Of a stretch of DNA of 42,572 nt, positions 1-7,232 are shown in pieces (the first letter of the stretch is position 1; each line of letters starts with the position of its first letter). Under the pieces are notes generated by a model. The model searched no databases and was not told the DNA's origin. It worked only from the letters and a program-made list of their open reading frames with translations. A program made the translations under genes and the position numbers. Source of the DNA: an uncultured Chloroflexota bacterium (GTDB lineage: Bacteria > Chloroflexota > Anaerolineae > Aggregatilineales > Phototrophicaceae); contig CALJKV010000045.1 in assembly GCA_937974245.1 (NCBI GenBank), forward strand, positions 1 to 42,572, written 5' to 3'.

Positions 1-2
1 TA

Positions 3-785
3 GATGACGATGGTCAACCGGCGCTCATTGAAGCTGCTCCGGCGAAATCGGGGGCACTGGCGGCCAGGGTCATCTTCCCACAGAACACCCCCCTTTCCAG
101 TGCGCTGCTGCACAAACTTGGCTTTATCCTCGGCCTGGATTTCGACCTTTTGCCTTTCTATGCCCTGCTGGACGAACACAGAGAAACCCGGCAGTTGAAA
201 ACCGACCTGTATGGCCTCAAACCGCCCCGGTCAGCCAGCATTTTTGAAACGCTGGTGGTGGCGATTACCGAGCAGCAGGTATCCTTATCGGCAGCCCTGG
301 CGATCCGCAAGCGGATCAACAGTCGTTTTGGCACGACGATTAGCATAGATGGCAGTGACTATCACGGGTTTCCTGAGTCCGGTATCCTTGCGGCGGTAGA
401 TGAGGCTGCAATCAACCAGACCGGGTTAGTCAGAAGCCGCTCGGAAACACTGGTGCGCGTTGCCCGAATGGTGGACAGCGGAGAACTCGATCTTACTCGC
501 TTTCCACAGATGGACTCGGATGAAATCATCGCGGAACTCACCCGGATCAAGGGCATCGGCCCCTGGACAGCAAAATACGTTCTGGGGCGCGGCATGGGGC
601 GCTACGAGCACTATGTATCGGGGGATGTAGCGGTACGAGCCGGGGTACGCAAGTATTACGGGAAAGACCGAATCACGAACGATAGAGCCGTTGACTCGAT
701 TTTATCGCAGTTCGGCGAATACCAGGGGTACGCCGCGTTTTACTTCTCGTTCGCCTATGCTTATGACCGGCATCCACTGCGTTAA
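3..785 (+). CDS. DNA-3-methyladenine glycosylase II (AlkA-like), 5' end outside window
   Basis: The frame is open to the left edge, so the N-terminus is missing; the first ATG in frame (150) lies inside the conserved domain and is not the true start. The protein belongs to the HhH-GPD superfamily, which removes alkylated bases from DNA by cleaving the glycosidic bond. Visible are the helix-hairpin-helix (L-T-R-I-K-G-I-G-P-W-T-A) and, about 20 residues on, S-G-D-V-A-V-R, whose Asp fits the catalytic Asp of the family. The end abuts the convergent DUF5946-like gene with 1 base between. AlkA rather than MutY/Nth is inferred from the absence of a C-terminal FeS Cys cluster and from the G-P-W-T-A block. 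Confidence 0.85.
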   Translation, partial: DDDGQPALIEAAPAKSGALAARVIFPQNTPLSSALLHKLGFILGLDFDLLPFYALLDEHRETRQLKTDLYGLKPPRSASIFETLVVAITEQQVSLSAALAIRKRINSRFGTTISIDGSDYHGFPESGILAAVDEAAINQTGLVRSRSETLVRVARMVDSGELDLTRFPQMDSDEIIAELTRIKGIGPWTAKYVLGRGMGRYEHYVSGDVAVRAGVRKYYGKDRITNDRAVDSILSQFGEYQGYAAFYFSFAYAYDRHPLR

Positions 786-786
786 A

Positions 787-1239
787 TTAACGCAGATTTC
801 CCGACTCACGCAGCGTCCTAAGTGTCAGTTCAGCCCACGTTCGCACACTGGCATAGTAGTCATCAATTCCCGCCCGAACAACATCGGCGGCCACCATCTC
901 CCACTCAACCGGCTGTGCATACCTGCCATAAGAGTCAGGTGTCCCCTTGATTTTATACTTCCGCCTGCCGGAGTCAGTCACTTTGCTCATGCGTTTACGC
1001 ATCGCCTGAGGCGAGACGCCCTCCTCAACGAATGCAACCAGCAGCTTTTTCGCGTCTTCCAGGCCCTCCGGTGAATACAGGCTGGGATGTTGCAGATGGT
1101 AGCAAAGCACCATCAGATGATGGACATCATATAGCTGGTATTCCAGCTCCCAGAAACCCATCGTGTGGAAGTGATCCGCGCAGGTTTGCCCGTCAGCCCA
1201 GACAGCAGCACACTCAGCACAGCGTGATTGTTTGCCCAT
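787..1239 (-). CDS. DUF5946-like small zinc-binding protein
   Basis: A 150-residue protein beginning with C7-x-x-C10 and a second Cys/His group (C20, H23, H25), followed by a conserved-looking block (F-W-E-L-E-Y, V-H-H-L-M-V-L-C-Y-H-L-Q-H-P) and an acidic/aromatic C-terminus. I recognise this as the DUF5946 pattern; the Cys/His layout suggests metal binding, but no activity is known to me. A Shine-Dalgarno GAGGG precedes the ATG. It faces the glycosylase tail to tail. Confidence 0.75.
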   Translation of the reverse strand: MGKQSRCAECAAVWADGQTCADHFHTMGFWELEYQLYDVHHLMVLCYHLQHPSLYSPEGLEDAKKLLVAFVEEGVSPQAMRKRMSKVTDSGRRKYKIKGTPDSYGRYAQPVEWEMVAADVVRAGIDDYYASVRTWAELTLRTLRESGNLR

Positions 1240-1298
1240 AAAATGCCCTCACGAGAATTTTCAAACTCATCTGGTTTCATTGTAGCCGCATTGGATTC

Positions 1299-1859
1299 AT
1301 GGGTACACTCAGGACATTCGTTTTAGCTGGAAACAGGTTCATGCAAACCGATTGGCGACTCAGTGAGTTTGTATCGACAGAAAAGGACTGGCAATCCTTT
1401 ACACGGCATCTTGCCAGCGTGAAAATGCTTAGCCACGCAACCCGCAACGGCGAACCTAAACCGGACTGTTTTTACTTGGGAATCACTGTTGCGGAGGCGG
1501 TTGTCGGGCATATTTCCTTCAGGAAACAACCGCTCATGATCCCGGCGAGCTACCTCTGCGGCAACGAAGAACACCCTCTGACCCGGCAAGACGGGGATAC
1601 CCTGTATGAGGCATTTGTGCAGACCTTCGCCGTGGATGAAGCATACCGGCGCAGCGGGTACGGGCGCATCTTACAGGAAGCAGCGCTGCAAAAAGCGGGA
1701 GAATTGGGATGCTACCAGATGCGTTCGTGGTCGTCTGCCGATAGAGAAGCGAACTACGCCCTCAAAATCAGCCTGGGATTCGCTGTCTTGCCCGCCTTGT
1801 ATCCGATGCCTGGCGGCGCACCGATCAGCGGTGTCTATTTCGTCAAACGGATTGAGTAG
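1299..1859 (+). CDS. GNAT family N-acetyltransferase
   Basis: A 186-residue protein with the GNAT acetyl-CoA signature: V-D-E-A-Y-R-R-S-G-Y-G-R at about residues 109-120 (the R-x-x-G-x-G loop that binds the pyrophosphate of CoA), followed by an alpha helix and a late A-N-Y-A-L-K-I-S-L-G-F block typical of motif B. The substrate cannot be deduced. No strong Shine-Dalgarno site precedes the ATG; an in-frame ATG at 1341 is an equally plausible start because homology to the GNAT fold begins after it. It converges on modA with only 5 bases between stops. Confidence 0.75.
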   Translation: MGTLRTFVLAGNRFMQTDWRLSEFVSTEKDWQSFTRHLASVKMLSHATRNGEPKPDCFYLGITVAEAVVGHISFRKQPLMIPASYLCGNEEHPLTRQDGDTLYEAFVQTFAVDEAYRRSGYGRILQEAALQKAGELGCYQMRSWSSADREANYALKISLGFAVLPALYPMPGGAPISGVYFVKRIE

Positions 1860-1864
1860 GGCGA

Positions 1865-2854
1865 TTATCCGGGCGGCTGCACCTTGCCGATGACATTCTG
1901 TACCAGGATTCCAACAAGGGTCGTACAGACTGTCGCATTGTTATACAAGAGACTGCTTCCCGTCGTCTGTGTCACAAGACCATAACACAGGCCATAGACC
2001 AACGGCGAAAGCACATTCAGGGTTTGCTCATTCCCGGACAGCACACTTCCAGTAACGGATGCCGGAGTCCGCATCGAAACAAAACCCCAGGTTATCAGGA
2101 TGTCCTGCCCGGTATCCGACAGCACAAATTCCACAAACTGCTCGGCCAATTCAGGGTGATGGCTGTCGTTCATGACTGCGATCGGATAGGTCGCAATCGT
2201 GTTAAAGGCATCTGGTATCGGGAGAGCAATCACCTCGTCGGAAATATCCGGCGTGACATCCGATAGATATACCACCCCGGCATCGGCCTCACCAAGCGCA
2301 ATTTTAGCGGATACCTGTCGCACATTGGGTTCTTCAGAAACGAGGTTGCCTAGTACAGCGTCACGGTATGGTTCTCCATACGCAAGGTCCGCCGCCATCT
2401 GTTCCAGCATTGTATCGGTATACCCACGCACCGGCACATCAGGCGCGGCCAGAATCAGGTTCACGCCCGGATTCGCCAGGTCATGCAACGACTGGATGTT
2501 GGCGGGATTGCTGGCCGGAACAATCAGCACCAGGCGGTTTTGGGCGAATATGCGCGGTGTCCCAGCAACGCGCCCGCCGTCTACCGCCACTGTCATCTGG
2601 GAATTGTTCGCACTGGCGAACACATCCGCCGGAGCGCCCTGTACAAGTTGAGTCGCCAGTGTGGATGATCCACCAAAGTTAAAAAGCACGTCCACACCGG
2701 GGTTCTCCTGTTCAAAAGCGGCGGCAATGTGCTCATAGGCATCCGTCAATGAGGCCGCCGCAAACACAATGAGTTCCTGCTTGTCCTGCGCCTGAACGAT
2801 GATAAAACCGGAGAACAAGACGGCCCACAAACCAACCAGCACATTTCGTTTCAT
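1865..2854 (-). CDS. modA: Molybdate-type ABC transporter substrate-binding protein (ModA) with unusual C-terminal tail
   Basis: A Sec signal peptide (residues 1-22, ending Q-A-Q) precedes a ModA domain: F-A-A-A-S-L-T-D-A, N-F-G-G-S-S-T-L-A and Q-G-A-P-A-D-V-F-A-S-A are the oxyanion-binding segments of the family. ModA captures molybdate or tungstate outside the membrane and delivers it to ModB. The family body ends near residue 260 (W-G-F-V); a further tail of about 70 residues, rich in Leu, Val, Thr and Ser, resembles nothing I recognise. No modB or modC is adjacent. The start overlaps the padR stop as ATGA, so the two genes are translationally coupled. Molybdate specificity is inferred from family only. 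Confidence 0.85.
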   Translation of the reverse strand: MKRNVLVGLWAVLFSGFIIVQAQDKQELIVFAAASLTDAYEHIAAAFEQENPGVDVLFNFGGSSTLATQLVQGAPADVFASANNSQMTVAVDGGRVAGTPRIFAQNRLVLIVPASNPANIQSLHDLANPGVNLILAAPDVPVRGYTDTMLEQMAADLAYGEPYRDAVLGNLVSEEPNVRQVSAKIALGEADAGVVYLSDVTPDISDEVIALPIPDAFNTIATYPIAVMNDSHHPELAEQFVEFVLSDTGQDILITWGFVSMRTPASVTGSVLSGNEQTLNVLSPLVYGLCYGLVTQTTGSSLLYNNATVCTTLVGILVQNVIGKVQPPG

Positions 2855-3393
2855 GTTATATCCTCGATATCCTTTGGGACCAGTTCACAGCGCGCAATCC
2901 AGTGCAAAATCGCGTCGAGCTGAGCAAGCACCAATTCATGGGCGAGATACCCCATCCCAGGCGGTTGTTGTTCCAGAAGGCCGCGCAGTCGGTTCCGCTC
3001 CCCCTCGCAGATGGCTCGCTGCCGCAGCACAATAGGAATTGTCGGAATATTCAATTGCCGGGCGATATAAAGACGGCTCAAAAATTCAACACGCACCCGC
3101 CGGATACTGGCCGATGGCTGGGGGTCATACAGCCAGTCATCCAGCCGCCGTTTTCCGGTGAGTGTCAGATAATATTCTGTGCGATTAGGGGCGGTTTCGG
3201 ACTCCTCAATCCGCCCGGTAATCAACCCGTGTCGTTCGAGCCGCTTAAGCACCGCGTAAACCTGGCTGGTGCTCATCTTCCAGATTTCGCCCAAAGCTGA
3301 AACGTCACGAAAGGCCTCGATTAATTCATAACCGTGACTCGTGTGAATGGCGATCAAGCCGAGAATGGTTTCATCAGGTGTAAGTATAGACAT
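2851..3393 (-). CDS. PadR family transcriptional regulator
   Basis: A 180-residue protein with an N-terminal winged helix: T-P-D-E-T-I-L-G-L-I at the start, H-G-Y-E-L, then M-S-T-S-Q-V-Y-A-V-L-K-R-L-E-R-H-G-L-I (recognition helix plus turn) and the wing Y-Y-L-T-L-T-G-K. The C-terminal half is helical, as in PadR proteins that dimerise through a coiled helix. It is the first gene of a two-gene unit with modA (ATGA overlap), so it may control molybdate uptake in place of ModE; that role is inference from position. An inverted repeat lies just upstream of its ATG. Confidence 0.85.
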   Translation of the reverse strand: MSILTPDETILGLIAIHTSHGYELIEAFRDVSALGEIWKMSTSQVYAVLKRLERHGLITGRIEESETAPNRTEYYLTLTGKRRLDDWLYDPQPSASIRRVRVEFLSRLYIARQLNIPTIPIVLRQRAICEGERNRLRGLLEQQPPGMGYLAHELVLAQLDAILHWIARCELVPKDIEDIT

Positions 3394-3396
3394 TAC

Positions 3397-3417
3397 CCTA
3401 TTCTATCATGGAATAGG
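3397..3417. promoter_or_regulatory. Inverted repeat at the padR start, candidate autoregulatory operator
   Basis: The arms CCTATTC and GAATAGG are perfect inverted repeats with a 7-base spacer. The repeat ends 3 bases before the padR ATG and covers the ribosome-binding region (minus strand AGGG). It could be a PadR operator or an RNA hairpin that masks translation initiation. Confidence 0.5.
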
Positions 3418-3459
3418 TTATTGTGATAGATGATAAGCATCCAGCACTCTATCGGCTTT

Positions 3460-3492
3460 TTGACAATACAATAGAATACGATACAATATAAT
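3460..3492 (+). promoter_or_regulatory. Promoter of the gntR catabolic operon with embedded ATACAATA repeats
   Basis: A consensus -35 TTGACA (3460-3465) stands 16 bases from TACAAT (3482-3487), with an overlapping TATAAT at 3487-3492. Two ATACAATA direct repeats, 15 bases apart start to start, lie across the spacer and -10 region and could bind a regulator, possibly the downstream GntR protein. Confidence 0.6.
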
Positions 3493-3576
3493 ACAAATGG
3501 TGATTTGAGATGTGTAATCAGGCCAAGAACGCGATATTCTCTGGCGTGAACACCGTACATGCGTTAGGGCGCAACC

Positions 3577-4350
3577 ATGTCAATCAATCGGAATAGCCCA
3601 ACCCCCATCTATCGTCAGCTTTATCTGATCCTGCGCGGCCAGATTGAGGCACGTGAGTATCAGCTTGATGATGTGTTACCCACTGAAGAACAACTTGCTG
3701 AGAGATATGCCGTCAGCCGCGTCACGATTCGAAAAGCCTTACAGATTCTGGTCGATGACGGTTTGATCGTGCGTCAGGCCGGCAAAGGAACCTTTGTTTA
3801 TCCTCAAACCATCAGGGAAAACCTGTACTCATTACAGGGATTTGCCGAGATGATGGCATCCGATTACCCGGCCCAGATTATGGAAATCCTGAATTTCGAA
3901 GTCATTCAAGCCGGAGATGATCTGGCTTCATTACTGGCTGTATCGCCGGGCGACAAAATCCTGCGTATCAAACGGCGGCACAGGGTCGAAAATCGCCCGG
4001 TAGCCTATGCGATTATCTACCTGCCGTTTGAAGTGGGCAAGCTCTTTACTCCTGAAGATGTGGAAACAACCCCCATTTACACCCTCCTGGTGCGGAAAGC
4101 ATTCCTGACAATCGGACGTGCAACGCAGCGGGTCACCGCCGTCGCCGCTAATCAGGAAATCGTCGAGGTATTGCGGATTGCATCCGGTTCACCCGTGCTA
4201 ACCGTTAAACGGGTGACATATTCCGCCGAAGAACAGCCAATTGAGTATATTCAACTCTATTATCCGGGCGGGCAGCATGAACTGGTTATGGAGTTATACC
4301 GGGATGGTACGCAAAACACAGTCTATTCAAAGAGTCACTTCGCACGATAA
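3577..4350 (+). CDS. GntR/HutC family transcriptional regulator (UTRA effector domain)
   Basis: A 257-residue regulator. The N-terminal winged helix (residues about 10-75) shows P-I-Y-R-Q-L, L-P-T-E-E-Q-L-A-E-R-Y-A-V-S-R-V-T-I-R-K-A-L and G-K-G-T-F-V, the standard GntR DNA-binding pattern. Residues about 90-240 form a UTRA ligand-binding domain (I-L-R-I-K-R-R-H, the late Y-I-Q-L-Y-Y-P). HutC-type regulators are usually repressors released by a pathway metabolite. As first gene of the operon it most likely controls the following six genes; the ligand is unknown. Confidence 0.9.
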   Translation: MSINRNSPTPIYRQLYLILRGQIEAREYQLDDVLPTEEQLAERYAVSRVTIRKALQILVDDGLIVRQAGKGTFVYPQTIRENLYSLQGFAEMMASDYPAQIMEILNFEVIQAGDDLASLLAVSPGDKILRIKRRHRVENRPVAYAIIYLPFEVGKLFTPEDVETTPIYTLLVRKAFLTIGRATQRVTAVAANQEIVEVLRIASGSPVLTVKRVTYSAEEQPIEYIQLYYPGGQHELVMELYRDGTQNTVYSKSHFAR

Positions 4351-4363
4351 GGGTTGAGGGGCG

Positions 4364-5158
4364 GTGGTGTACATGGCGGAGATTATTGATAGTCACACCC
4401 ATATCGGACTGGACTCATTTCTGGCAGAACCCATTCCGGCAGAAAAACTGAAACGCCCGGCTTTTCAGGATCGTATGTTCAACACCTTTGATACCCTGAT
4501 CGCTCGCCTGGATACCAACGGCGTCCAAAAAGCAATTGCCTTTGGTTTTCCCCTCAAAGAAATCGATCGTGCCCAGGCGAATGAGTATGTGCTGGCAGCT
4601 TACCGTGCCTATCCTGACCGTATTATTCCTTTCGCGCTGGTCGGTGACGATGTAGAGGACTGGCTGCGGCAAGGCGCGATGGGCTTCAAACAGCAGAACA
4701 TTCTATATGCGCCGGAGCGTTTTGATCTGATCCGTGCTTACCACATCATGGCGGAGGCTGGTGTGCCTATGCTCATCCATTTCCGGGCGGGCGAGGGGTT
4801 TAGTGTGCCAGAACAGGTAGAAACTATCCTGCGCCAGGTTCCCCGGTTAAAGCTGATTGTGGCACACATGGGGAGGAACACACCCAACACCAGCGATAAG
4901 GTTGAAGCGGCACTGTTGGGCTTGCGCGATGAACCCAACGTCATCTTTGAGACGTCAACCGTCAGGGATCCGGCTGTTATTGCCCGCGCCGTTGAGATTG
5001 TCGGGATGAATCGTGTTGTCTTTGGTTCAGATTACCCCTTCAACTCGTACCTATCCGCCGACCCGCTGGCTGAGGAAATCAATGTCATTCAGCAGGCCGA
5101 CATATCACTTGAAGCAAAAAAACACATTCTGGGACTCAATATTCAGCACTTTTTATGA
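4364..5158 (+). CDS. Amidohydrolase family protein (amidohydrolase_2 type)
   Basis: A 264-residue TIM-barrel metal hydrolase or decarboxylase. The N-terminal D-S-H-T-H-I-G supplies the H-x-H metal ligands; later I-V-A-H-M-G gives a third His and V-F-G-S-D-Y-P-F the terminal Asp, all in the usual order. Members hydrolyse lactones or amides, or decarboxylate aromatic acids, so the reaction is not fixed by motifs. The start is ambiguous among GTG 4364, GTG 4367 and ATG 4373; GAGGG at 4356-4360 is best spaced for GTG 4367. It is second in the gntR operon, 13 bases after the regulator. Confidence 0.85.
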   Translation: MVYMAEIIDSHTHIGLDSFLAEPIPAEKLKRPAFQDRMFNTFDTLIARLDTNGVQKAIAFGFPLKEIDRAQANEYVLAAYRAYPDRIIPFALVGDDVEDWLRQGAMGFKQQNILYAPERFDLIRAYHIMAEAGVPMLIHFRAGEGFSVPEQVETILRQVPRLKLIVAHMGRNTPNTSDKVEAALLGLRDEPNVIFETSTVRDPAVIARAVEIVGMNRVVFGSDYPFNSYLSADPLAEEINVIQQADISLEAKKHILGLNIQHFL

Positions 5159-5170
5159 TGGAGGTTATAC

Positions 5171-5938
5171 ATGAAAGGGATTCGTTTAGCCGAAATTACG
5201 TGGCTGGAAGCGATTGAAGCATTCGCAAAATATCAGGTTGCGCTCTTGCCCATCGGTGGCGGCACCAAAGAACACGGCCCACATCTTCCCCTCGGTACTG
5301 ACTTAATGGTGGTCGAGGAACTGGCGACTCGTGTCGTAGAAGCAACGCCGGTGCTGCTGCTGCCCGCGCTGGCCTACGCCTACTACCCCGCATTCGTGGA
5401 TTGGACGGGCAGTGTATCTATTGAAGCCGCCCATTTTACTGCGCTCGTTGCCGATATAATCCGTTCCCTGCACCGTCACGGCATCAAAAAGTTCCTCATC
5501 CTGGACGGAGGTGTTTCCACTCATCCTCCGCTGCGGACTTTGTCTTCCGATTTGCACAACGAACTGGGCATCCTGGTGGCTGTCACCGATATCCTGGGTC
5601 TGGGTTCAGAGGTCTATGCTGAGATTGAGGAACAGGAAAAAGGTGGTCATGCCGACGAAATGGAAACCTCATGTATGCTGGCAATGCGCCCTGATCTGGT
5701 CAAAATGGAACTGGCACCCAAAGAATGGCGCAAAGGCATTCCTGGGGCGTTTGGCCGGGATGGCGTAAAGAAAATTCATGTGGGCGGCAAGATGGACACG
5801 AAAAACGGTATCAATGGAGATGCCACTCTGGCGACGGCTGAAAAAGGTCACCTTGCGCTGGCTGCTAAGGCCCAGGATATCATCACTTTCGTCGAGCATT
5901 TCGTTGACTATCCGCTGCCTGGAAAGGGTGGCGAATGA
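5171..5938 (+). CDS. Creatininase-family amidohydrolase
   Basis: A 255-residue protein. Two creatininase metal motifs are clear: T-K-E34-H-G-P-H38-L-P-L-G-T-D44 and G-G-H160-A-D-E-M-E165-T-S. The family opens small cyclic or linear amides such as creatinine. The usual N-G-H-G-G-N block is replaced here by D-G-G-V-S-T-H (112-118), so metal binding differs from true creatininase; I would not call the substrate creatinine. It lies 12 bases after the amidohydrolase and its stop overlaps the next start as ATGA, so co-translation with the aminotransferase is likely. Confidence 0.85.
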   Translation: MKGIRLAEITWLEAIEAFAKYQVALLPIGGGTKEHGPHLPLGTDLMVVEELATRVVEATPVLLLPALAYAYYPAFVDWTGSVSIEAAHFTALVADIIRSLHRHGIKKFLILDGGVSTHPPLRTLSSDLHNELGILVAVTDILGLGSEVYAEIEEQEKGGHADEMETSCMLAMRPDLVKMELAPKEWRKGIPGAFGRDGVKKIHVGGKMDTKNGINGDATLATAEKGHLALAAKAQDIITFVEHFVDYPLPGKGGE

Positions 5939-7215
5939 GCCAGATGCCCACTGACGAACTGCTGGCATTGGCCGCCCGGTATGACGCCGATTTCAGCCCA
6001 GCTTCACCGCCCATCGTGATTGAGCGCGGCGAGGGGGCAACCATCACGGATACCGACGGGCACACAACCATTGACCTGGGGGACATCATCGCTAACATCG
6101 GTCATTGTCATCCCCGGCATGTGGCGGCGCTGCGGGAAGCCGTTGGTCAGTTGATAACCGGCAAGAGTGGGCTGACCAACCCGCCGCGTGCCCAACTCGT
6201 CGCCAAACTCGCTGAGCTAACACCGGATCAGCTTGATAAAGTTTATCTGGTCGTTGGCGGCAGCGAAGCTGTAGATTGGGCCATCCGCATCGCCAGGCGT
6301 TTTACCGGACGGCACGAAATCCTCACCTTCTGGGGCGGCGTGTATGGCCGTACCTACGCCACCGCCAGTCTGAACGGTCTCATGCGGCGCCGGCGGCGTT
6401 TTGGCCCGGTGATGCCAGGCGTGATTCATGCGCCTTTTCCCTACTGCTACCGCTGCCCCTTTGGTAAGCAGCCTGAAGACTGTGATTTCTTCTGTGTGGA
6501 CTATCTCGACCAGGTCATACTGCACGAAAGCACAGATGATCTCGCCGCACTGGTGATTGAACCTTACCTGGGGGTGGGTGGAATCATCTTCCCGCCGGAA
6601 GGCTATCTTCCCCGCCTGCAGCAGTGGGCAGTCGAGCACGATGCCCTGTTCATACTCGACGAAATCCAATCCTCGTTTGGCCGGGCCGGAAAACTGTTTG
6701 CTTTCGAGTGGGAGAACCTGCGTCCTAATATGGTGTGTGCCGGTAAAGGGCTGGGCAGCGGAATTTCCATCGCCGCTGTGATTGCGGAATCGCGCCTGTT
6801 TGATGCACTGGCTCCTGGCGAACTGAGCGGGGGCAATGGGGGAAATTACCTGGCATGTACATCTGCCCTGACAGTGATTGAAATCATGGAAGAGGAACAT
6901 CTAGTCGAACATGCCCGCCAGATCGGTGACTATTTTATGGAACGGCTGAACCATTGGAAAGCTGAGTTTACGGCCATTGGCGACGTGCGTGGCAAAGGTC
7001 TGGTACTGGCGATGGAGTTTGTCAAAGATCGGGAGACCAAAGCGCCCTTCCCGGAGATTGTGCAGCGCATCAGCCAGATTTGTTACAGAAATGGCGTTTC
7101 CTGTGGTGGCAAAAGCCACATTCTCGATATTCGCCCCCCATTGGTAATAACGCAGGATCAAGCAGTCTATGCTGCCGACGTGATTGAGTCGGCTCTGCGT
7201 GAAGTTACAGCTTAG
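5935..7215 (+). CDS. Class III PLP-dependent aminotransferase
   Basis: A 426-residue fold-type I enzyme. D242 in I-L-D-E-I-Q-S-S-F-G-R binds the pyridine nitrogen and K271 in C-A-G-K-G-L-G-S-G forms the Schiff base. The region resembles the 2,2-dialkylglycine decarboxylase / amino-alcohol phospho-lyase branch rather than ornithine aminotransferase, and it carries a cysteine cluster (C-Y-R-C-P-F-G then C-D-F-F-C) seen in some members of that branch. It probably processes an amine liberated by the two upstream hydrolases. Substrate unknown. Confidence 0.88.
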   Translation: MSQMPTDELLALAARYDADFSPASPPIVIERGEGATITDTDGHTTIDLGDIIANIGHCHPRHVAALREAVGQLITGKSGLTNPPRAQLVAKLAELTPDQLDKVYLVVGGSEAVDWAIRIARRFTGRHEILTFWGGVYGRTYATASLNGLMRRRRRFGPVMPGVIHAPFPYCYRCPFGKQPEDCDFFCVDYLDQVILHESTDDLAALVIEPYLGVGGIIFPPEGYLPRLQQWAVEHDALFILDEIQSSFGRAGKLFAFEWENLRPNMVCAGKGLGSGISIAAVIAESRLFDALAPGELSGGNGGNYLACTSALTVIEIMEEEHLVEHARQIGDYFMERLNHWKAEFTAIGDVRGKGLVLAMEFVKDRETKAPFPEIVQRISQICYRNGVSCGGKSHILDIRPPLVITQDQAVYAADVIESALREVTA

Positions 7216-7232
7216 TTTAAGGGAGATTCAAA

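Noticed and set aside
1865..2075. ModA tail as a remnant of a fused modB permease
   Set aside because: Hydrophobic, but too short and lacking the EAA loop or any ModB-like segment.
6217..6900. Minus-strand open frame of 227 codons opposite the aminotransferase
   Set aside because: The aminotransferase is intact with its catalytic Lys and Asp; this is an antisense shadow.
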